Part shown: positions 1 through 5,772 of the stretch, in pieces
Position numbering within the stretch: the stretch's first letter is position 1
Layout of the letters: each line of letters opens with the position of its first letter
Source: a candidate division TM6 bacterium UASB340
GTDB lineage: Bacteria; Babelota; Babeliae; Babelales; UASB340
Direction of reading: 5' to 3'
NCBI GenBank assembly: GCA_001468925.1
Contig: LDIX01000001.1
Span: forward strand, 96,853-129,714
Length of the DNA: 32,862 nt
Notes under the pieces: model-generated
The model's input: the letters and a program-made list of their open reading frames with translations, nothing else
What the model was told of the DNA's origin: nothing
Databases searched by the model: none
Program-made: the position numbers and the translations under genes

Positions 1-7
1 AAATTTT

Positions 8-39
8 GTCATCCTGAACTTGATTCAGGATCCAGTCCT
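8..39 (+). repeat. Palindromic repeat family B, copy 1
   Basis: GTCATCCTGAA followed by its near-complement TTCAGGATCC forms a hairpin, with the tail AGTCCT. The same 32 bases recur at 26841-26872. The more GC-rich GTCATCCCGG...CCGGGATC copies elsewhere share this layout. Its function is unknown. It lies just upstream of the tRNA-Arg gene. Confidence 0.85.
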
Positions 40-66
40 TGAAATATAAGTATAAGATTGTTTACT

Positions 67-143
67 GCGCCCATAGCTCAATTGGATAGAGCGTCAGACT
101 ACGGATCTGGAGGTTAGGGGTTCGACTCCTCTTGGGCGCACCA
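67..143 (+). tRNA. tRNA-Arg (anticodon ACG)
   Basis: A full cloverleaf can be drawn: acceptor arms GCGCCCA and TGGGCGC pair over 7 bp, the anticodon stem TCAGA/TCTGG encloses loop CTACGGA, and the T-arm carries GGTTCGACTCC. The anticodon is ACG, whose A34 would normally be edited to inosine by TadA so that one tRNA reads CGU, CGC and CGA. Discriminator A140 and CCA (141-143) are encoded. It is the first of three plus-strand tRNA genes that are probably co-transcribed. A palindromic repeat begins 17 bases after the CCA. Confidence 0.96.
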
Positions 144-206
144 TACTTCACTAAAGTTTCCGCCGTCGCATAAAGCTATGGCGCACAGGTCGTATGGCAC
201 GGCCAG
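144..206 (+). repeat. tRNA-tail palindrome family A, copy 1
   Basis: The core 161-183 folds as CGCCGTCGC/GCTATGGCG with one mismatch and an AT-rich loop. It ends in a conserved tail, GGCACGGCCAG, close to the GGCAGGCCAG tail of copies 2 and 3. It starts directly behind the CCA of tRNA-Arg and is far more GC-rich than its surroundings. Confidence 0.75.
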
Positions 207-227
207 TAAATTTTGTAATAATTACTT

Positions 228-319
228 GGAGAGATGGCTGAGTGGTCTAAAGCGCTTGCCTGCTAAGTAAGTATTCTGGGAAACCGGAATCGAGGGTTCG
301 AATCCCTCTCTCTCCACCA
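228..319 (+). tRNA. tRNA-Ser (anticodon GCT)
   Basis: This is a class II tRNA. Acceptor GGAGAGA pairs with TCTCTCC, the anticodon stem CTTGC/GTAAG encloses loop CTGCTAA (GCT, reads AGU/AGC), there is a long variable arm around 274-292, and the T-arm is GAGGG-TTCGAAT-CCCTC. CCA is encoded at 317-319. The discriminator base is A316, whereas E. coli serine tRNAs carry G73. It is followed at once by palindrome family A. Confidence 0.96.
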
Positions 320-392
320 TACTTCCGCCGTCGCATAAAGCTATGGCGGACAAGTCGCACTAGGCTACGTATGGCAGGCCAGCAATAATTTG
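320..392 (+). repeat. tRNA-tail palindrome family A, copy 2
   Basis: Core 324-350 (TCCGCCGTCGC...GCTATGGCGGA) is the same hairpin as copy 1, with a longer stem. The tail GGCAGGCCAG at 374-383 is followed by CAATAATTTGA, and both elements recur near 577-605. It begins one base after the CCA of tRNA-Ser(GCT). Confidence 0.8.
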
Positions 393-407
393 AAATATTC
401 TTAATCC

Positions 408-499
408 GGAGAGGTGGCAGAGCGGTTGAATGCGGCGGTCTTGAAAACCGTTATTCCTGGGAACAGGAATCGGGGGTTCGAATCCCTCCCTCTCCACCA
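408..499 (+). tRNA. tRNA-Ser (anticodon TGA)
   Basis: This is a class II serine tRNA. Acceptor GGAGAGG pairs with CCTCTCC, anticodon stem GCGGT/ACCGT encloses loop CTTGAAA (TGA, reads UCN), the variable arm is long, and the T-arm is GGGGGTTCGAATCCCTC. CCA is encoded at 497-499 and the discriminator is A496. The encoded CCA is also the first three bases of the palindrome that follows. Confidence 0.96.
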
Positions 500-534
500 G
501 CCTTCGCTCTGACGAGCTACGGCTGGCAGGCCAG
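497..534 (+). repeat. tRNA-tail palindrome family A, copy 3
   Basis: CCAGCC (497-502) pairs with GGCTGG (521-526), with an inner GCTC/GAGC stem, then the tail CAGGCCAG. The first arm uses the CCA of the tRNA. The reverse complement of 3463-3500, behind tRNA-Gln, matches it over nearly its whole length with a compensatory C-G to T-A pair change. Confidence 0.85.
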
Positions 535-569
535 TCTAAATTGAATTTGATTATAAATAGTAAAATTAG

Positions 570-605
570 CGAAGGCTGCCAGCAATAATTTGAACGGTCG
601 GCCAG
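570..605 (+). repeat. Partial family A repeat fragment
   Basis: CGAAGGCTGCCAGCAATAAT repeats pieces of copies 2 and 3 (the CCAGCAATAATTTGA block also occurs at 378-392). It ends in GGCCAG directly before a run of six T. It appears to be a decayed or rearranged copy. Confidence 0.5.
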
Positions 606-611
606 TTTTTT
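574..611 (+). terminator. Possible terminator of the tRNA cluster
   Basis: GGCTG (574-578) can pair with CGGCC (599-603), including one G-T pair, and TTTTTT follows at 606-611. It lies after the last tRNA of the cluster and before an unrelated gene. The stem is short, so this is a weak call. Confidence 0.35.
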
Positions 612-669
612 GAGCCATTTCATACACTATTTCAAAAAAAATTTCATATATTGTAGATTTTTTTCATAT

Positions 670-700
670 TTGCTAACTTTCAACTCATGTAAGTTATATT
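670..700 (+). promoter_or_regulatory. Possible promoter of the 725 gene
   Basis: TTGCTA (670-675) and TATATT (695-700) are separated by 19 bases, or TTATAT by 18, placing a start point about 18 bases before the ribosome-binding site. It is plausible in an AT-rich region but not distinctive. Confidence 0.3.
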
Positions 701-724
701 TCTATTTTTTAAGGGAGATAGTTA

Positions 725-1276
725 ATGAACAAATATAAAAATATATTTCATGCAATATTTTTAATAACAATTACATTAATTTGCGCAAATTTTACCGATG
801 GGGCAAAAAAAGAATCTGATGCAAAAGTAATCGAATATGTAGCCCTTCAAGAAGGTGAAAATATCATTAGTGCATCTTTATCGGATGAATCAAATATTAC
901 AGAACTTAAAGAAGCTTCTTTTACAGGTCATAGCAAAATTGGTGGAGTTAGAAGAGAAAGTGATGATTCAATAACTCAGCTTAACTTGGCAGATATAAAA
1001 GCACTTGAAGTTATAAATGAAAGCTACACATCTCCAAGATATCAAGATAAAGAATTTATTCTTTTAAAAGTTATATCGGCTTCCGGAGTTGAAACGGCAG
1101 ATTTTCTTGTACCAAGAGATGTAGTAATTTGCGGAATAGAAAAAGAAACAAATATGGCAAAAGCTTGGTATCTTAGAAAAATAAAAAAACTTGAAATATC
1201 TATGCCTGAAGTAAAAAAAGAAGAATTACCGGTGGTTACAAGACCGGAAGTTCTCGTAAAAAAAAGAAATAAATAA
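725..1276 (+). CDS. Secreted protein of unknown function, 183 aa
   Basis: I do not recognise the family. The N-terminus is a signal peptide (basic MNKYK, hydrophobic residues about 8-22, cut probably near residues 22-27), so the product should be exported. The mature part is mixed charged and beta-prone, roughly residues 30-160, with single Cys near 136. The tail is rich in Lys, Glu, Pro and Val and ends in KKRNK. The ATG is supported by an AAGGGAGA ribosome-binding site eight bases upstream. The gene stands alone: tRNAs with repeats lie before it, and a strong terminator shared with the convergent peptidase gene follows. Export is well supported; the function is unknown. Confidence 0.8.
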   Translation: MNKYKNIFHAIFLITITLICANFTDGAKKESDAKVIEYVALQEGENIISASLSDESNITELKEASFTGHSKIGGVRRESDDSITQLNLADIKALEVINESYTSPRYQDKEFILLKVISASGVETADFLVPRDVVICGIEKETNMAKAWYLRKIKKLEISMPEVKKEELPVVTRPEVLVKKRNK

Positions 1277-1295
1277 AAATTAATTAAATTTTATT

Positions 1296-1333
1296 AAAAA
1301 AATAAGCGGGTTTTTATTCCCGCTTATTTTTTT
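1296..1333. terminator. Bidirectional intrinsic terminator
   Basis: AATAAGCGGG pairs perfectly with CCCGCTTATT around an eight-base loop. A-runs on one side and T-runs on the other extend the stem and supply a U-tract in both directions. It sits between convergent genes ending at 1276 (plus) and 1350 (minus) and can terminate both. Confidence 0.9.
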
Positions 1334-1349
1334 AATAACTACTTATTTT

Positions 1350-2459
1350 TTAAACCTGTTCTGCGAATTCTAATTTTTCAATTTCTTTATTAGCAAATTC
1401 TATTCGACTTTTAAAAGATGGATGATCTGAGGTATCCTCTTCAAAAATAGTTTTTCTATTTGCTTCAATTGTATCTGTAAATATTTCTATAAATTCGCAT
1501 AATTCATGATCAATATTGTTATGCGTATTTTTTAAATTTTCAAGCTCTTTATTGAGAAGTTCACAATCCTGAGTTAAAATATTTTGTTGTTCAGTCATAT
1601 CATTTTTCATTTTTATCATGGCAGCAAGAAAAGATTTTGGATCTTTTGTAATTTCTATTGCAAATTTATCTGCATTTATTTCATCTTTTAAATTTGACAA
1701 TCGTTTTCTTATTGCAAGCCATACAATCAAACTCAAAACATATGGTGTTAAAACTGCAATACTTTTAATATAGATAGCGGCTTTAGAATTATAACGATTA
1801 ATTGGTCTGGTAAATAATAATGGCACAAAAACAAATTCTGTTACTAAATCTACTGAAAATAACATTGTCAAATTATTCAAGCTTAAATACTTTTCGATAA
1901 AAGAAATCTTTTTTGAATCAGACACAATATGACCAATTTCATGAGCCAAAACTGCTCTCAACTCATCATCAGATAGACTTTTTGCCAATTCATAACCAAT
2001 GGTAATATTTGATAATTTTTTTGAAAAAACCATATTTCCTGCATTATATGAATCACCTTTATTATCAGAAAAAGATATAAACAGATAAGGTTTATCCAAA
2101 TTAGCTTTGGCTGCCAATTCTTCGACCATCGCATTTAAAAACGGTGCTTTATCTTTATCAACAAAAACACAATTATCATAGTCACTTGGCAAACCCTCAA
2201 TCCAACTTCCACTTATGAATTTACGTTTTGCAAATTTATCATGATTAGTTGCAGTAATAATTTTTGTACGTTCAATCTTATCTAAATAATATTTTACGTT
2301 TTTATTTGCAGCTAAATATTTTATAACATAATCATCATTTGTTTTTAAATTATTAATTTCATTTGCAATATTATAAGTTTGAGTTTCAGCGGCAAAAATA
2401 GTTTGAATGGATAAACAAAAAATCATTGCAAGTTTATTTTTTATATTATTAATGTTCAT
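1350..2459 (-). CDS. M48-family zinc metallopeptidase, membrane-associated
   Basis: The zinc-binding motif HEIGH is at residues 173-177, preceded by DELRAVLA. The third zinc ligand is expected at E260 in DEINAD, with the conserved Asp at 264, as in M48 (Ste24/HtpX/BepA-type) peptidases. An HPS motif at 346-348 matches the usual late THPS-type motif. A signal peptide covers residues 1-23. Hydrophobic stretches at about 197-216 and 233-250 lie between the two zinc motifs, as in membrane-embedded M48 enzymes. Residues 285-320 are probably coiled coil. The probable role is turnover of envelope or misfolded proteins; the substrate cannot be told. It follows the 2991-2470 gene by ten bases, so the two are probably one transcript. 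Confidence 0.85.
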   Translation of the reverse strand: MNINNIKNKLAMIFCLSIQTIFAAETQTYNIANEINNLKTNDDYVIKYLAANKNVKYYLDKIERTKIITATNHDKFAKRKFISGSWIEGLPSDYDNCVFVDKDKAPFLNAMVEELAAKANLDKPYLFISFSDNKGDSYNAGNMVFSKKLSNITIGYELAKSLSDDELRAVLAHEIGHIVSDSKKISFIEKYLSLNNLTMLFSVDLVTEFVFVPLLFTRPINRYNSKAAIYIKSIAVLTPYVLSLIVWLAIRKRLSNLKDEINADKFAIEITKDPKSFLAAMIKMKNDMTEQQNILTQDCELLNKELENLKNTHNNIDHELCEFIEIFTDTIEANRKTIFEEDTSDHPSFKSRIEFANKEIEKLEFAEQV

Positions 2460-2469
2460 AATACTATTC

Positions 2470-2991
2470 CTAAACTTTTTTCAATAAACCATAATCTATG
2501 TAAAGTTCTTTAATTTTTATCATCAAATTGTAAGAATCTTCTCCAACACTAGGCCTTTTATAATCAAAATATTTTATTTTTAACTCAATATCTCTTTCAA
2601 AAAAACGCGTTTCTAATTGATGCTTTTCAGAATTCGTTTTTAAAACGTTTATAAAAGCCTGCAGCTGAAGTAATAATTCATTATACAAATAAACTTTATT
2701 ATAATCTAAGCCTTTGTTATTAATATAATTTTCGAAATCTTGTATTAATTTTTCGTAAACAAATTTTATTTTTTCAGCCAGTTTAGGCTTATTTTTTTTA
2801 ATATCATCGTTGTAATTAACTGTTTCTTTAAATTTATCAAATAATGGAGGTATAAGATCTTTATCAAATTTTTTCCAATTAATTACAAAAAAATTTTCAG
2901 GAATCTCCCTCTTACCGGAAAAATCATCCATCGAATTTAAATTTAAGAAACTAAATAAAAATATAAAAAGAATATACTTTGATTTAAACAT
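2470..2991 (-). CDS. Small secreted protein of unknown function, 173 aa
   Basis: Family not recognised. MFKSKYILFIFLFSFLNLNS is a clear signal peptide, and the ending LNLNSM lacks a lipobox Cys, so it is not a lipoprotein. The mature protein is rich in Lys, Asn, Tyr and Phe and mostly helical, with Leu-rich heptad-like stretches around residues 78-120. The start is well fixed: CAGGAGA lies six bases before the ATG. It is the first gene of a pair with the M48 peptidase (ten-base gap), so it may be a partner or substrate of that enzyme; this is inference from order only. Confidence 0.75.
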   Translation of the reverse strand: MFKSKYILFIFLFSFLNLNSMDDFSGKREIPENFFVINWKKFDKDLIPPLFDKFKETVNYNDDIKKNKPKLAEKIKFVYEKLIQDFENYINNKGLDYNKVYLYNELLLQLQAFINVLKTNSEKHQLETRFFERDIELKIKYFDYKRPSVGEDSYNLMIKIKELYIDYGLLKKV

Positions 2992-3122
2992 AAAAATCTC
3001 CTGTAAATTAAATACAATATTTCACGCTCATGAAGAATGTGAATTTATAGATTTTGGTATTTTAATCAAGAAGAAAGATAAATTAATTGGTGAAAAGTAT
3101 GTAATTAATTTTACTTTTATAT

Positions 3123-3377
3123 TTATAAAAATGTCTTTAAAAAATGCTTTTTTGCAAAAGCTCTACCAGAGCCAGATTTTAAGTATTTTTCAAATTTAAT
3201 AGCTACCGATTCATCTTCAAATGCAAAATAAGTCTCTAACCGCCAAGGCCCATATTTTGCAGTATGAACAGATTCACCACAATTATGATCAGCTAATCTT
3301 TGCTTAAGATTTATTGTGTAACCGGTATAAGTTTTTTGTGGATAAGATTTTGATCTAAGAATGTAAATATAAAACAT
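3123..3377 (-). CDS. Solo GIY-YIG endonuclease-domain protein (copy 1)
   Basis: The 84 residues are almost exactly one GIY-YIG domain: YIY (3-5), YTGYT (17-21) with the second catalytic Tyr, Arg27 in LKQRLADH, and catalytic Glu63 in KFEKYLKSGSGR, ending with the usual AFAKKHF. This family cleaves DNA with a single metal ion. The ATG at 3377 is chosen because the conserved domain begins there. The open frame continues upstream to 3572, but that part is antisense through palindromes and the tRNA-Gln gene. No good ribosome-binding site is seen, only GGCGGAC from the palindrome. It differs clearly from the 114-aa copy at 10270. GC-rich palindromes lie just before it (3389-3416) and further on at 3471-3500 and 3714-3743. 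Confidence 0.85.
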   Translation of the reverse strand: MFYIYILRSKSYPQKTYTGYTINLKQRLADHNCGESVHTAKYGPWRLETYFAFEDESVAIKFEKYLKSGSGRAFAKKHFLKTFL

Positions 3378-3388
3378 GAAAATAATTC

Positions 3389-3416
3389 GTCCGCCTTCGC
3401 AAATGCTTTGGCGGGA
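3389..3416. repeat. Family A-like palindrome before GIY-YIG copy 1
   Basis: GTCCGCC pairs with GGCGGGAC (one extra base), with an inner GC/GC pair and AT-rich loop. It is placed 11 bases upstream of the nuclease ATG, so it lies in its leader. It shares the GTCCGCC arm with the copies at 10205-10247 and 26530-26571. Confidence 0.75.
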
Positions 3417-3462
3417 CAGCTTTCGCTCAATTTTTCTATTAATAAATTTAATCATAACAAAG

Positions 3463-3500
3463 TGGCCTGCCCAGCTGAAGCTCGTCAGAGCGAAAGCTGG
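3463..3500 (-). repeat. tRNA-tail palindrome family A, copy 5
   Basis: Read on the minus strand it begins with the CCA of tRNA-Gln: CCAGCT...AGCTGG with an inner GCTC/GAGC stem, then GGCAGGCCA. It matches 497-534 nearly base for base, with a compensated change (C-G pair to T-A pair) in the outer stem. Confidence 0.85.
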
Positions 3501-3571
3501 TTGGGATGAGAGGATTCGAACCTCTGTTGGCGGAGTCAGAATCCGCAGTCCTGCCACTAGACGACATCCCA
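3498..3571 (-). tRNA. tRNA-Gln (anticodon CTG)
   Basis: On the minus strand, acceptor TGGGATG pairs with CATCCCA, anticodon stem GCGGA/TCCGC encloses loop TTCTGAC (CTG, reads CAG), and the T-arm is AGAGG-TTCGAAT-CCTCT. CCA is encoded at 3500-3498. The discriminator is A (3501), unlike the G73 of E. coli tRNA-Gln. A tRNA-Gln(TTG) for CAA codons must be elsewhere. A good promoter precedes it. Confidence 0.95.
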
Positions 3572-3583
3572 ATACTCAATGAA

Positions 3584-3611
3584 ATTTTAGCAAATAAAGA
3601 AATTTTGTCAT
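3584..3611 (-). promoter_or_regulatory. Promoter of tRNA-Gln
   Basis: On the minus strand ATGACA (3611-3606) and TAAAAT (3589-3584) are 16 bases apart. The -10 box lies 12 bases before the first tRNA base, leaving room for a start point about five bases upstream of the mature end. This is a good sigma-70-type match at the expected distance. Confidence 0.6.
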
Positions 3612-3647
3612 GAGAAATAATAAATATATTCGAAATTTACAAAACTA

Positions 3648-3670
3648 ATGGGCCGCATATGGCAGCCCAT
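3648..3670. repeat. Short near-palindrome ATGGGC...GCCCAT
   Basis: ATGGGC pairs with GCCCAT, with one mismatch and then a further GC/GC pair inside. It is GC-rich in an AT-rich gap and lies between the tRNA-Gln promoter and family B copy 2. No T-run follows, so a terminator is unlikely. Confidence 0.5.
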
Positions 3671-3713
3671 CAATCCCTAAAAGGCCCCCACCTAATTTTT
3701 TTTATTTCATAAA

Positions 3714-3743
3714 GACTGGATCCCGGGTCAAGCCCGGGATGAC
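3714..3743 (-). repeat. Palindromic repeat family B, copy 2
   Basis: On the minus strand: GTCATCCCGGGC, short loop, then CCCGGGATCCAGTC. It shares the GGATCCAGTC tail with the copies at 8 and 26841. One base separates it from the stop codon of the large secreted protein (TAG at 3747-3745), so it may also act as its 3' hairpin. Confidence 0.85.
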
Positions 3744-3744
3744 A

Positions 3745-5472
3745 CTATTTAACAAGTCCAATAAGCAGCTCGCTCAAATTTGAATTAACATTCAAATTAT
3801 TACCGAATTCTTTAATTTCACATTCAAATAGTGGGAACGCATTAATCAAAACATATTCAATTGAATTCCAGTATTCACGAACCAATTTTGAATTTGAAAA
3901 AATTAAACCCATTCTTTTAATAATATTATCTTTAACTATTTTATATTCCGGTTTGGACATTATGTTATTAATAATTTTTGCAATTCTAACATCCGATAAA
4001 ATAACTATTTTTAAAACATCTGAAAAAGATTTATCTTTAACTTTTACAAGTAAAGAATCAATATCATAATTACAAATAATAGCGTCAAGCTCATTCATTT
4101 TTGCAGTTATAACATTAAGTTTTTTTACATTTATTTCTTTTTCCGTATTTAAAGCAACAACCTCTTCTTGGTACTTTTCTTTAAACCAACTGTTCCATAA
4201 CCAACCGGAAGAAATTTTTTCTTCTTTTTCTTTAATTTCAGCTTCTATTTTATTTATCTCTTTTTCTAGCGAAACTTTTGCTACTTCAAAATTTTTATAA
4301 TTCTTTTTCAAAGTATCAAGATCAATTTTATTTAAAATTTCTGAAGCATCATAACTGTTTATTTTTTTATATTCATCTACAGCTTTAAATACTGCAGCAA
4401 CAAAATATTTAATAATCTTATAATTTAAACCGCTATCATTTTTAGCAACACAATAAACCCAATTTTCATCATCGGATTTTTCATCTAAATAAACACCAAA
4501 ATTTGCTTTATTATAAGAAACATCAACACCAAAATCTTTATATCCTACAAATTTAAATGAACTATTCTTATATTTTGTAAAATCATCAAAAGAAACCACT
4601 TTGTAATTGGTTACAGATGTCCAAATATTACTGTCTTGAGTTACAAATTCTTGAACAAAATTTTCTACACGTTTTTTAAAATCACTTATAGTTTCATAAT
4701 CAGTATTATATTTAAATAACTCATAACAAGCATTAGCCATCTGTTTATTTGCAAATACAAAACCAACTTTTACTTTTTCATCAGATTCAATATTTATACT
4801 GTTAAAATCACAATCAGAAAAATTATCCTGATATGAAAGAAACATTTCTGTTAAAAAACCTAAAAATTCAGGCTCTACATAATCCTGTATTTTATCCAAA
4901 AGATCTAATGCATTTTTACTGTCAACATTAACAAGTCCTGTAAATGGCTTACTTATTGCAAGTTTTAAAAGTAATGCTAAAAACTCTATTTTTTTGTAAT
5001 TTTCAAAACCTGCTTCCATAGGAGATCTATATAAAAAATAAGACTTTAACAAAAACTCTTCCAAAGGATAAAGTTGACCATTTTTTAAAATTCTTTTAGC
5101 TAACCAAGAAACAATTGGAGGCAAATTTGATAAAGTATTTGAATTTCCATTGTTTAAATAATCTGCAGCTTTATTAACAACCAAATCCGTGACAATTTTT
5201 TTTGTTAACTCTTTGACCTGAAATTCATCTTTTGTTTTATTTATCTGATCTAATTTTTCTTCTTTTTTAACATTTAACTGAACACCATGAAACGGTTCAA
5301 GAATATCACCATGCCCGGCATATCCCCAATCAAGAGATACTTTGATGTTTTTAGGCAAATCAAAAGCAATAGACTTTGATGTCAAATAATTCAATTCATC
5401 AGTTTGATTTGCAAAGATAAAAGAAAATACGAACAAAACGTTTAAAGATAAACTTTTTATAAATTTATTCAC
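3745..5472 (-). CDS. Large secreted protein of unknown function, 575 aa
   Basis: Family not recognised. A signal peptide covers residues 1-21 (hydrophobic SLNVLFVFSFIFA, likely cut after FANQ-type residues). Most of the chain is charged and soluble. Residues about 390-450 form a strong coiled coil of Lys/Glu heptads (EKEINKIEAEIKEKEEKI), interrupted by a Trp-rich WLWNSW motif. No catalytic motif was found. The start is GTG at 5472, fixed by GGGGGAA six bases upstream; no ATG lies nearby. A possible promoter lies at 5558-5531. The gene stands alone and is divergent from the hydrolase at 5773. Its size and coiled coil would suit a periplasmic or secreted structural or host-contact protein, but that is a guess. 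Confidence 0.75.
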   Translation of the reverse strand: MNKFIKSLSLNVLFVFSFIFANQTDELNYLTSKSIAFDLPKNIKVSLDWGYAGHGDILEPFHGVQLNVKKEEKLDQINKTKDEFQVKELTKKIVTDLVVNKAADYLNNGNSNTLSNLPPIVSWLAKRILKNGQLYPLEEFLLKSYFLYRSPMEAGFENYKKIEFLALLLKLAISKPFTGLVNVDSKNALDLLDKIQDYVEPEFLGFLTEMFLSYQDNFSDCDFNSINIESDEKVKVGFVFANKQMANACYELFKYNTDYETISDFKKRVENFVQEFVTQDSNIWTSVTNYKVVSFDDFTKYKNSSFKFVGYKDFGVDVSYNKANFGVYLDEKSDDENWVYCVAKNDSGLNYKIIKYFVAAVFKAVDEYKKINSYDASEILNKIDLDTLKKNYKNFEVAKVSLEKEINKIEAEIKEKEEKISSGWLWNSWFKEKYQEEVVALNTEKEINVKKLNVITAKMNELDAIICNYDIDSLLVKVKDKSFSDVLKIVILSDVRIAKIINNIMSKPEYKIVKDNIIKRMGLIFSNSKLVREYWNSIEYVLINAFPLFECEIKEFGNNLNVNSNLSELLIGLVK

Positions 5473-5530
5473 GAAAATTCCCCCAAGAATTCATATCGTT
5501 AACAATATATCCCTAAATAATTAAGAATTG

Positions 5531-5558
5531 ATAGTAGCATGTAGCCAATAAAAATCAA
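5531..5558 (-). promoter_or_regulatory. Possible promoter of the 5472 gene
   Basis: On the minus strand TTGATT (5558-5553) and TACTAT (5536-5531) are 16 bases apart, about 59 bases before the GTG start. The fit to a sigma-70 promoter is moderate. Confidence 0.4.
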
Positions 5559-5574
5559 TCGCATTTGACATCAA

Positions 5575-5606
5575 GGCCAGCAAGCCCTCGCAAGGCTTAG
5601 TCGGAC
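5575..5606. repeat. Family A-like GC-rich repeat
   Basis: GGCCAGCAAGCC...GGCTT..GTCGGAC contains an AAGCC/GGCTT hairpin. It shares GGCCAGCA with the tRNA-tail repeats and GTCSGAC-like ends with the others. It looks like a diverged or partial copy. Confidence 0.45.
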
Positions 5607-5772
5607 AATATCTGTATCAAATCTTCACAACAAACAAAAAACCTTACAAATATAAAATAAAGCGCCATTTTTTATCAAAAAAAAAGACTATTATTAAACC
5701 AGTTGCGTTTTTAAGTCAAAATAATATCATCAATATTAGCAACTTATTAAATTAAAAAATCGGAGAATTCAA

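Larger units (their letters stand above)
5473..5772. other. Divergent intergenic region
   Basis: This 300-bp gap lies between two divergent genes and should hold both promoters. It contains one GC-rich repeat (5575-5606), a candidate minus-strand promoter (5531-5558) and a weak plus-strand one (TTGCGT 5703-5708, TATCAT 5725-5730, 16-base spacer). No small gene is visible. Confidence 0.6.

Noticed and set aside
360-623. An 87-codon minus-strand reading frame
   Set aside because: It runs antisense through tRNA-Ser(TGA) and the GC-rich palindromes. No ribosome-binding site or protein family was seen.
3003-3180. Plus-strand open frame starting around FHAHEECEFIDFG
   Set aside because: It has no start codon at its beginning and runs into the 3' part of the GIY-YIG gene in antisense. 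It might be gene debris but cannot be supported.
3378-3572. Upstream extension of GIY-YIG copy 1 (65 extra codons)
   Set aside because: It would translate the palindromes and tRNA-Gln; the conserved domain begins exactly at the ATG at 3377.
3376-3582. A 68-codon plus-strand reading frame
   Set aside because: It is antisense to tRNA-Gln and the repeats, with no family likeness.
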